Shown here: one piece after another, positions 58,344 to 64,000 of the stretch
How positions within the stretch are numbered: the first letter of the stretch is position 1
Layout of the letters: the number at the start of each line of letters is the position of its first letter
Source: a bacterium UBP11_UBA4055
GTDB taxonomy: Bacteria; UBA4055
DNA: 64,000 bases
Assembly (NCBI GenBank): GCA_002382735.1
Contig: DFZN01000006.1
Coordinates: forward strand, 1 to 64,000
Reading direction: 5' to 3'
Position numbers and translations under genes: made by a program
Notes under the pieces: model-generated
Databases searched by the model: none
What the model was told of the DNA's origin: nothing
The model's input: the letters and a program-made list of their open reading frames with translations, nothing else

Positions 58344-58907
58344 TTAAAATGCGTATGGTTCTTTAAGTTTGCTGAAGCTGACATTGCCTTGAGACGATAT
58401 GTCAGTCCATGTTCTGATATACCAGAATAATCCGTCAAGTTTCAGAATATAAAAAGTGAAGTTGCCGTTAATGTAAAATTCTCCGTTTGCATCCGAAACT
58501 TTCATTGAATACTCAATATCTATTGAAGTGGAATCAGCTGTCTCGTCATAAGAACCGCTATTAAGGTCTATTTCGGATAAAGAGACATTTGAAGCGTTAA
58601 GTCCGTTAATGAATATCTTTTCATTTTCAATATTCCAGTCGTAAAATATGCTTTGCTCAACATCAGAGGCCAAAGATATGAATTTGTAATAGGTCCCGGT
58701 TTCAGGTTCATTAAAGAAAAGTGATTCATACAAATATGGGTCCAGACCAAGGAGAGCTGTTTTAAAATTCGCTTCAAGCTCAGGGACAGATTCACTGAAA
58801 TAGTTGTCTGTATTTCCCTGCGGATCTTCAGGATCTCTTGTGGAAAAAATATCCGAACATGACAGAAGAGTCACCGCTATCATCATGAGTAATAAAAATC
58901 TTGCCAT
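58344..58907 (-). CDS. Putative lipoprotein of unknown function
   Basis: A 187-residue protein with a lipoprotein signal: ARFLLLMMIAVTLLSC, Cys17 in a good LLSC lipobox. The mature protein is acidic, SDIFSTRDPEDPQG then beta-rich (YLYESLFFNEPETG, YINGNFTFYILKLDGLFWYI), with no motif recognised. It resembles small outer-membrane-associated lipoproteins with an NTF2-like strand order (inference only). It is monocistronic under the promoter at 58940-58968. Confidence 0.72.
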   Translation of the reverse strand: MARFLLLMMIAVTLLSCSDIFSTRDPEDPQGNTDNYFSESVPELEANFKTALLGLDPYLYESLFFNEPETGTYYKFISLASDVEQSIFYDWNIENEKIFINGLNASNVSLSEIDLNSGSYDETADSTSIDIEYSMKVSDANGEFYINGNFTFYILKLDGLFWYIRTWTDISSQGNVSFSKLKEPYAF

Positions 58908-58939
58908 CCTGTCCTTCTTTTCATATATTCCGAAAGCTA

Positions 58940-58968
58940 AATATAGTCAAAACGAAATAAATAATCAA
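58940..58968 (-). promoter_or_regulatory. Promoter of the 58344 lipoprotein gene
   Basis: Minus strand TTGATT (58963-58968), 17 bases and TATATT (58940-58945) continuing TAGC. The start is near 58933. Confidence 0.65.
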
Positions 58969-58988
58969 ATGTTTATTACGGAGATAAG

Positions 58989-59207
58989 ATGATTTCATTC
59001 AGGAAAAAAGACCAGTCGGAGCCGAAAATAGATCTCTCGGTGGAGAAACTATCGCTAACCAATACCATTACTATCGAAGCGCTAATTCAGGTACTGCTCA
59101 AGCATAATGTTTTTACTCAGGAAGAACTCCTTGAAGAGATCCGTAAAATGCAGAAGCATACAACTGTTCTAAAAGACGAGACAAAAGACTCAGGTTCAGA
59201 AAAGTAA
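58989..59207 (+). CDS. Small hypothetical protein
   Basis: A 72-residue hydrophilic protein. The first 26 residues are polar (RKKDQSEPKIDLS), then a helix NTITIEALIQVLLKHNVFTQEELLEEIRKM and a charged tail. GGAGATA lies before the ATG. It is divergent from the lipoprotein gene. The FTQEELLEEI part recalls short helical domains that recruit partners, but I do not recognise a family. Confidence 0.55.
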   Translation: MISFRKKDQSEPKIDLSVEKLSLTNTITIEALIQVLLKHNVFTQEELLEEIRKMQKHTTVLKDETKDSGSEK

Positions 59208-59324
59208 CTCCTTCTGCCATAAGTTGTGTCAGTAAGATAAGGATTTATGCAAAATTATTTGATTAGCAATATTTCGAATGATTAATTATATTAGTCACCA
59301 TGATTTTATTAAGGAGTTCTTAAA

Positions 59325-60293
59325 ATAGAAGCGAATAGATCAAAATATTTAATAAAAGCGGTTAAACTCATTCTTTTCTTTCTCGTCGTATGGTTCGTTA
59401 TAAAGAACATAAGTACAAATTTTGAGAAGATCAGGGACATTGAATATAACAGCTACGATCCGAAATATATTTTTCTTGCGGTTATAACAGTGTTCGTCTC
59501 TCTGATCTATCCGGTTTTCGTTTGGAGATTTCTTCTCAGTTCTCTAGGGGAAAGGATCAATACACTTACTGCGATGAGAATATGGTTCGTGTCAAATATG
59601 GGAAGGTACATACCCGGAAAGGTGTTTCAGATAGCCGGGCTAGTCTATCTCTCAGCAGCGGAAGGGATCCCCAAAAATAAGGCTGTCCAAAGTGTCTTCT
59701 ATTCGCAATTGACAGCCAATGTTCTCGGAATATTAATGGGTTCGGCTCTCCTTTTTTTTAAGTCGGGTTCAAATGATTATCTGAACGGGTATCAGATAAC
59801 AGCCGTTCTGCTGACGATATTTCTGATACTGCTGAAGATGCCTGCATTTTTTTCAGGGTCCGTCAATTTCTTTCTCAGAAAGATGGGAAAACAAACGATC
59901 GGAAAAGAACTTCCGGCAAAGAATTATCTTATTTACATACTGCTTCAGACAGTCAACTGGTTCCTTATGAGCTTCGCGTTCGTACTTCTGGTGAATTCAT
60001 ACACATCTGTTAAAATATTGAGCGATCCGCAGATACTCTTCATTCTCCCGATCAGCTGGACACTTGGACTGCTTGCGTTCTTCGCTCCCGGAGGTATTGG
60101 AGTAAGAGAAAGTGTTATGACATACTGGCTTGCGGATCTTATGCCTGTCGAATTCGCACTGGTCCTACCGTGGATGTACAGGATCATCGTTACTTTTTCG
60201 GAAGTGGTATTGACCGTAATATTTATATCTGCCTACAAAAAACCGGAGGGAATAAAAGATAATAAGAACAAAACTGATTTTATGGAAGTTTAA
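59325..60293 (+). CDS. Flippase-like (UPF0104/AglD-type) membrane protein with a non-canonical start
   Basis: The frame is open from TAA just before 59313. It encodes about 322 residues, with EANRSKYLIKAVKLILFFLVVWFVIKNIS as the first helix of the family (LPG-synthase TM, flippase-like). No ATG, GTG or TTG occurs before GTG 59490, which would remove the first helix. AAGGAG at 59311-59316 is eight bases before ATA at 59325, so AUA is the likely initiation codon. Further helices follow, with NMGRYIPGKVFQIAGLVYLS (the conserved GRYIPGK signature) and FAPGGIGVRESVMTYWL. Such proteins move or modify polyprenyl-lipids. An ATG-to-ATA base error is the alternative. Confidence 0.8.
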   Translation: MEANRSKYLIKAVKLILFFLVVWFVIKNISTNFEKIRDIEYNSYDPKYIFLAVITVFVSLIYPVFVWRFLLSSLGERINTLTAMRIWFVSNMGRYIPGKVFQIAGLVYLSAAEGIPKNKAVQSVFYSQLTANVLGILMGSALLFFKSGSNDYLNGYQITAVLLTIFLILLKMPAFFSGSVNFFLRKMGKQTIGKELPAKNYLIYILLQTVNWFLMSFAFVLLVNSYTSVKILSDPQILFILPISWTLGLLAFFAPGGIGVRESVMTYWLADLMPVEFALVLPWMYRIIVTFSEVVLTVIFISAYKKPEGIKDNKNKTDFMEV

Positions 60294-60313
60294 TTTCGCG
60301 AAAGAGCAGGGAA

Positions 60314-60895
60314 ATGATGGATATGATGAACTTGAAAAAACTTACAGACGAAGAGCTGATGCTGAAGTTCCAGAACGGCGACGAGGATTGCTATTCCGAA
60401 CTTGTTGAAAGGTATAAGAACAAGCTTATGAACCATATATTCTATTACATGAAGGACAGGGAGTCTGCAGAGGATATAGTTCAGGATACTTTCGTCAGGG
60501 TCTATCTGAACAAAGAGAAGTATAAAGAAATAGCCAAAGTGTCTACATGGATATATACAATAGCTATAAATCTCGCTAAAACGGCACTTTCAAGATCAGG
60601 AAAGATGAATTCGTTCTCCATAACGGGAAAAGACGGAGAAAATGACTATGAGATCAAGGACAAACACTCTTCAACTGATAGGGATGTGTTAAAAAATGAA
60701 CTTTCTGATGTTATCTTGAGTTCAATAGACAGTCTGGAAGAAAAGTTCCGTGAAATAGTGATGCTCAGAGACATTGACGAGATGAGCTACGAAGAAATAG
60801 CCGCGCTGCTTCAGATCCCTACCGGCACGGTTAAATCAAGGCTGAACAGGGCAAGGCTTAATCTGAGAGACGCGATAGCGGACTACATAAAATAG
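60314..60895 (+). CDS. ECF-type RNA polymerase sigma factor
   Basis: A 193-residue group 4 sigma factor. Region 2 is CYSELVERYKNKLMNHIFYYMKDRESAEDIVQDTFVRVYLN, with the YxxAEDIVQDTF core; region 4 is LEEKFREIVMLRDIDEMSYEEIAALLQIPTGTVKSRLNRARLNLRD, a full HTH. ATG codons at 60314, 60317 and 60323 are all possible starts. It is co-oriented with the anti-sigma-like gene 24 bases downstream. Confidence 0.92.
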   Translation: MMDMMNLKKLTDEELMLKFQNGDEDCYSELVERYKNKLMNHIFYYMKDRESAEDIVQDTFVRVYLNKEKYKEIAKVSTWIYTIAINLAKTALSRSGKMNSFSITGKDGENDYEIKDKHSSTDRDVLKNELSDVILSSIDSLEEKFREIVMLRDIDEMSYEEIAALLQIPTGTVKSRLNRARLNLRDAIADYIK

Positions 60896-60919
60896 AAAAT
60901 TCAAAAACCGGAGAAAATA

Positions 60920-61435
60920 ATGGAAAAATGCTGCAGACTGGAAGAGATGATAAGGAAAGAGGGGCTGGAGTACGATGTGATAACGGAAGCGGGAAACGAT
61001 GAGCTTTCAGAGCACATTAGAAGCTGTTCGGATTGCAGGGAATTTGTGTCTGATCTTGAGAAAACCTCTGATTCGGTTAAATCTCTTTTAAAAGTCACAG
61101 TTTCCGATTCATTCGATGCTGTATTACGCTCCAGAATAAATTCGGTCAGGAATGAACAGAAAAAAGTACGGGTCGAAGCAGTGTCCCTTTATTCAAAGGT
61201 ATTTTATTATGCATCAGGGATCGCAGCCATTTTCATAGCGTTTTTTTACATTTCATCTCTGGGGTTATTCGACAATAATACGGACGGACCTTTACCTTCG
61301 CTTAATTCTGAGATGAGTTTGGCTTCAGAAAACGCTGTCTCAAATGATAAGTCCGCTATTGATTCTTTGGAAAATATGAGCAAAAGTGTTCAGGATGACG
61401 AGGATCTTAGATTAAAGGTAAGTACAGGCGAATAA
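60920..61435 (+). CDS. Membrane anti-sigma factor with zinc-finger-like domain
   Basis: A 171-residue protein. HIRSCSDCREF (His32, Cys36, Cys39) is the core of the ZAS anti-sigma domain; CC at 4-5 lies close before it. A single TM helix lies at about 93-116 (VFYYASGIAAIFIAFFYISSLG), and an acidic, Ser-rich outer part follows. It should hold the sigma factor at the membrane until a surface signal arrives. It ends about 20 bases before a strong terminator. Confidence 0.82.
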   Translation: MEKCCRLEEMIRKEGLEYDVITEAGNDELSEHIRSCSDCREFVSDLEKTSDSVKSLLKVTVSDSFDAVLRSRINSVRNEQKKVRVEAVSLYSKVFYYASGIAAIFIAFFYISSLGLFDNNTDGPLPSLNSEMSLASENAVSNDKSAIDSLENMSKSVQDDEDLRLKVSTGE

Positions 61436-61456
61436 AGGGTCAAATAAAATCTCTGA

Positions 61457-61480
61457 GGCGGTTTCTGTACCGCCTTTTTT
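61457..61480 (+). terminator. Rho-independent terminator after the anti-sigma gene
   Basis: GGCGGT, loop TTCTGT, ACCGCC followed by six T. It isolates the sigma/anti-sigma unit from rlmH. Confidence 0.9.
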
Positions 61481-61496
61481 ATTAAGAAAAATCAGG

Positions 61497-61525
61497 TTGC
61501 ATAGTTCGATATTATTTCATATATT
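61497..61525 (+). promoter_or_regulatory. Promoter of the small-protein-rlmH unit
   Basis: TTGCAT (61497-61502), 17 bases and TATATT (61520-61525) continuing TACC. The start is near 61532, about 23 bases before the TTG at 61555. Confidence 0.68.
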
Positions 61526-61554
61526 TACCGCGCAAAAAAAAAGAGGAATAGGAA

Positions 61555-61737
61555 TTGATAAACAAGCTTTTGCCGATAATAGATACGAATAAAAAAGCCC
61601 CGTCTTTTTACGCTGCCAGCAGCCTTTCGAAAAAAGAGATCGAAGATATTGTCAGGCTGTACGAATATTTTTTCACCAGCAATGATATAAAAAAGATCAA
61701 GATCATCAAGGAAGAAAAAGAGCAGCTCGAAAATTGA
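61555..61737 (+). CDS. Small protein coupled to rlmH (unknown)
   Basis: A 60-residue protein read from TTG 61555, with AGAGGA seven bases upstream. LPIIDTNKKAPSFYAASSLSKKEIEDIVRLYEYFF then a highly charged KKIKIIKEEKEQLEN end. The stop overlaps the start of rlmH (TTGA). The C-terminal half should be helical. I do not recognise a family; a TTG start and absence of homology make it tentative, but its coupling to rlmH and own promoter support translation. Confidence 0.55.
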   Translation: MINKLLPIIDTNKKAPSFYAASSLSKKEIEDIVRLYEYFFTSNDIKKIKIIKEEKEQLEN

Positions 61738-62189
61738 AGATATTATTTCTCGGTATAGGAAAAACAAAACATAAATATCTTACTGAAGGTATCGAAAGGT
61801 ACAAAAAACTTATCAATCCCTATGCGGCTGTTGAAGAAATCTATCTGAAAGAAGAGGACGATAAGCCTGATCCTGTAATGTCAGAAAGCGAAAAACTGGA
61901 AAAGAACATCCCGAAGAGCTATTATTCCGTACTTTTAGATATTGAAGGTAAAAGGATATCTTCCGAGGAGCTCTCAAAAATGATTAAAAGCAAAAGAGAC
62001 TCATCTGTTCCGGGAATTGTGTTTCTGATCGGCGGATCCAATGGGGTATCTGAAAAGCTGAAAACGAAGTGTGATGCAAGACTTTCTTTCTCGCGGCTGA
62101 CCTTTACGCATCAGATGATAAGACTTATACTTTCGGAACAGATCTACAGGTCATTCAGCATAATTGCGAATAAAAAATATCATAAATAA
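61734..62189 (+). CDS. rlmH: 23S rRNA pseudouridine-1915 N3-methyltransferase
   Basis: A 151-residue SPOUT methylase acting on 70S ribosomes. KILFLGIGKTKHKYLTEGIERYKKLI at the start, then VLLDIEGKRISSEELSKMI, FLIGGSNGV (AdoMet knot) and FSRLTFTHQMIRLILSEQIYRSFSIIANKKYHK, the RlmH C-terminus with the usual YRxxxIxxxxxYH pattern. The start is TTG 61734, in TTGA overlap with the preceding gene. Confidence 0.93.
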   Translation: MKILFLGIGKTKHKYLTEGIERYKKLINPYAAVEEIYLKEEDDKPDPVMSESEKLEKNIPKSYYSVLLDIEGKRISSEELSKMIKSKRDSSVPGIVFLIGGSNGVSEKLKTKCDARLSFSRLTFTHQMIRLILSEQIYRSFSIIANKKYHK

Positions 62190-62199
62190 GGCATAGATT

Positions 62200-62937
62200 A
62201 TGAGAAATATTATAATTACAATAATTACGGTGCTCTTGGTTTCAGCAGGTATGTATTTCCTTCTGAACAATATATCCTTTTCAATCCTGATCGGAATAGT
62301 TATAGCCGCAGTCGTTTTTATTATTCTAACAAGAAAAGCTACAAAAGAACTTGAGGCTCTTAATGAAAAAGCGCAGAAGGCTTTATATTCACAGAATTTT
62401 GACAGAGCTCTGAGGATCTATGAGAGTGGTCTTTCTCTCGGTAAAAAAAGTCCTTTCATAACAGGTCAGATACACGGCCTTATAGGTATGATACATTATA
62501 TCAGAAGGGATCATGATAAGGCGAAGGTCTCGCTTATAAGATCTTCATCGATGAACTGGGTGTCAAAGGGAATGCTGGCTGTGATATACATGAACGAAAA
62601 GAATTATACCGAAATGGAGAAAACTTTCAAAACAGTAATAACCGTGGGAAGAAAAGAAGGTCTTGCATGGTCTCTGTATGCATACTGTCTGGACAGGATC
62701 GGCAGAAAAGAAGATGCATTGAAGATACTCGAAGAAGGGAATAAAAAACTGAAAGAAGCTGACGACAGGATAAAGTCTAATATTCTGGAACTCAAGAACG
62801 GAAGAAAAATGAGAATGAAGTCATTCGGAGAGGCATGGTACCAGTTCATGCTGGAAAAACCGCAGGTAAAAAGAATGGTACAGCAGGGTGGGGTTCACCA
62901 GGGCGGAATGAAAAAGAACGCTTTGTACAGAGGGTAA
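62200..62937 (+). CDS. Membrane protein with TPR-like repeats
   Basis: A 245-residue protein. Two TM helices at 4-24 (IIITIITVLLVSAGMYFLL) and 27-45, then TPR-like units from about 52: ALNEKAQKALYSQNFDRALRIYESGL, GQIHGLIGMIHYIRRDHDKAKVSLI, MLAVIYMNEKNYTEMEKTFKTVI and YCLDRIGRKEDALKILEEGNKKL. It follows rlmH by ten bases and precedes pdxJ by 24. The partner protein is unknown. Confidence 0.75.
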   Translation: MRNIIITIITVLLVSAGMYFLLNNISFSILIGIVIAAVVFIILTRKATKELEALNEKAQKALYSQNFDRALRIYESGLSLGKKSPFITGQIHGLIGMIHYIRRDHDKAKVSLIRSSSMNWVSKGMLAVIYMNEKNYTEMEKTFKTVITVGRKEGLAWSLYAYCLDRIGRKEDALKILEEGNKKLKEADDRIKSNILELKNGRKMRMKSFGEAWYQFMLEKPQVKRMVQQGGVHQGGMKKNALYRG

Positions 62938-62961
62938 CAGTAATATAAACGGGAGATCGTT

Positions 62962-63678
62962 ATGAGACTGGGTGTTAATATTGATCACATCGCTACTTTG
63001 AGACAGGCCAGACAAACTTATGAACCGGATCCTGTGGCGGCAGCTATATTGTGCGATCTTGCCGGCGCGGACGGAATCGTATGTCATTTGAGAGAAGACA
63101 GAAGGCACATTAATGACGAAGATCTGAGAAGGGTCAGAGAAACTGTTAAAAGTCATCTGAATCTGGAGATGGCCGGAAACGACGAAATGGTCAGGATAGC
63201 CACAAACATAAAGCCCGACATGGTTACATTAGTGCCTGAAAAAAGAGAAGAATTAACAACTGAAGGCGGCCTTGATGTCATATCAATGAAAGATCATCTC
63301 AGGGACATAGTTTTCAGACTCAAAAGCGCCGGAATAAAAGTGTCAATATTTGTCGATCCCGATATCTCGCAGATCAAACAATGCTCGTCTATAGAGGCGG
63401 ACCTTATAGAGATACATACAGGTCATTATGCCAATGCTGTTCTTGAATCTGATATAATAGAGGAATTCGAAAAAATAAGGGCAGCATCAGTTTATGCAGA
63501 AAAATCCGGCTTGGGAGTGAGTGCCGGTCACGGTTTAAATTATCATAATGTTAAAGATGTCCTTCAGATCGAAGAAATAGAGGAACTGAATATAGGTCAC
63601 TCGATTATTTCGAGGGCTGTTCTTGTAGGTTTGGACAGAGCTGTGAGAGAAATGATCGGTCTGATAAATACAATTTAA
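62962..63678 (+). CDS. pdxJ: Pyridoxine 5'-phosphate synthase
   Basis: A 238-residue TIM-barrel that makes PNP from 3-amino-2-oxopropyl phosphate and deoxyxylulose 5-phosphate. LGVNIDHIATLRQARQT, CHLREDRRHI (catalytic His), LEMAGNDEM (Glu), EIHTGHYAN and GVSAGHGLNYHNV with the second His are standard. It ends one base from a convergent nuclease gene. Confidence 0.95.
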   Translation: MRLGVNIDHIATLRQARQTYEPDPVAAAILCDLAGADGIVCHLREDRRHINDEDLRRVRETVKSHLNLEMAGNDEMVRIATNIKPDMVTLVPEKREELTTEGGLDVISMKDHLRDIVFRLKSAGIKVSIFVDPDISQIKQCSSIEADLIEIHTGHYANAVLESDIIEEFEKIRAASVYAEKSGLGVSAGHGLNYHNVKDVLQIEEIEELNIGHSIISRAVLVGLDRAVREMIGLINTI

Positions 63679-63679
63679 T

Positions 63680-64000
63680 TTACTTTCTCCAGTAATGTGG
63701 GACAGAAAGCAGAAGTGATTCGAACTCTTTTTCTGATCTGTCTTCAAGTTCATGAAAGAAATCTATTCCTGTAAGGCTCTCCACACTGTCTATACTTACA
63801 CAATAATCTTCAATATTCAATGCAGTATCGTCCATATCCACCAGAAAGGCTAAAGGGTAGAAGCCTTTTTCTGTATAAAGAACAACGATCTTATAGAAAC
63901 CATCGGGGATCTCAATTCTTCTGTTTATAAATTCTCTTTCGTTGTCGAAGTAAGGTCCTGTTATTATCCAGGACTGTCCAAAATGTTCGGTGAGGTCATC
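63680..64000 (-). CDS. DNA/RNA non-specific endonuclease (NUC1 family), C-terminal part
   Basis: 107 codons of a gene running off the right edge. WIITGPYFDN, IEIPDGFYKIVVLYTEKGFYPLAFLVD and VESLTGIDFFHELEDRSEKEFES are the C-terminal hallmarks of the NUC1/EndoG-type ββα-Me nucleases (xGPxF..., P..FyKvv, TGxDFFxxL). The DRGH active site is outside the window. The stop is TAA at 63680-63682. Such enzymes are usually exported and cut any nucleic acid; near deoC-type catabolism this would fit scavenging. Confidence 0.85.
   Translation of the reverse strand, partial: DDLTEHFGQSWIITGPYFDNEREFINRRIEIPDGFYKIVVLYTEKGFYPLAFLVDMDDTALNIEDYCVSIDSVESLTGIDFFHELEDRSEKEFESLLLSVPHYWRK

Noticed and set aside
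59208..59324. RNA gene in the 117-base gap before the flippase-like gene
   Set aside because: Only A+T-rich DNA with TTGATT and TTAATT words. No stable structure or recognisable RNA family is visible.

Overview
The window reads as chromosomal DNA of an uncultured or little-studied anaerobe of the FCB superphylum (Bacteroidetes/Chlorobi relatives such as Cloacimonetes, Marinimicrobia, KSB1 or Delongbacteria-like lineages). The evidence is: six large exported proteins ending in the YQNYPNPFNP-type C-terminal sorting domain used by type IX secretion (a seventh has a looser PNPY-type C-terminus); a recurrent promoter of the form TTGNNN-17-TATATT(TA), close to the FCB TAnnTTTG -7 element; a ferredoxin-dependent 2-oxoacid oxidoreductase; and a eukaryotic-like (type 2) isoleucyl-tRNA synthetase. 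I cannot name the species. The gene density is high, operons are tight, and no phage, CRISPR array or intact IS element is present.

Layout. 1-2030: the 3' part of mazG (with an in-frame TAA), a SpoU rRNA/tRNA methylase and a Doc/AbrB toxin-antitoxin pair. 2106-12294 (minus): two tandem paralogous secreted proteins, deoC, a papain-like protease and an M6-type metalloprotease, all but deoC carrying the sorting domain. 12447-15684: a MEMO-family protein, FtsK and a small hidden membrane protein. 15725-18362: a decay zone with an internally deleted ISL3 transposase, a frameshifted HTH regulator, a DUF4143 ATPase and a PIN/RHH toxin-antitoxin pair. 18410-22906: tRNA-Leu and, on the minus strand, arcC-korDABC-ndk, which looks like an energy-conserving 2-oxoacid operon. 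23102-27583: a PurS-PurL fusion, a PDZ/radical-SAM DUF512 protein and a HesB-like selenoprotein. 27636-33845: poorly characterised secreted proteins and an AbiEii-type nucleotidyltransferase pair. 33859-41109: ileS-traR/dksA-lspA and the classic thrS-infC-rpmI-rplT operon, with infC starting at AUU. 41163-43532 (minus): acpP-fabF-rnc. 43690-51210: a gingipain-type C25 protease, an MFS transporter, an M20 peptidase and a secreted thioredoxin-like protein. 51400-55961: purE, two glycosyltransferases and sppA. 55963-58266 (minus): tRNA-Arg, a TPR protein, an EcfT-like protein and truA. 58344-64000: a lipoprotein, a flippase-like protein, a sigma/anti-sigma pair, rlmH, pdxJ and the C-terminus of a NUC1-type nuclease.

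The most interesting signal is selenocysteine. Two genes read straight through an in-frame TGA. One is a HesB/IscA-like protein with Sec at the position of IscA Cys35 (TGA at 27380-27382). The other is an exported, sorting-domain-tagged thioredoxin-like protein in which TGA at 50998-51000 (minus) forms a Cys-x-x-Sec redox motif, followed at the right distance by an 8-bp hairpin. I do not recognise the second as a described selenoprotein family. Both would be missed or split by ordinary gene calling. Other non-standard decoding events are the AUU start of infC and an apparent AUA start of the flippase-like gene at 59325.
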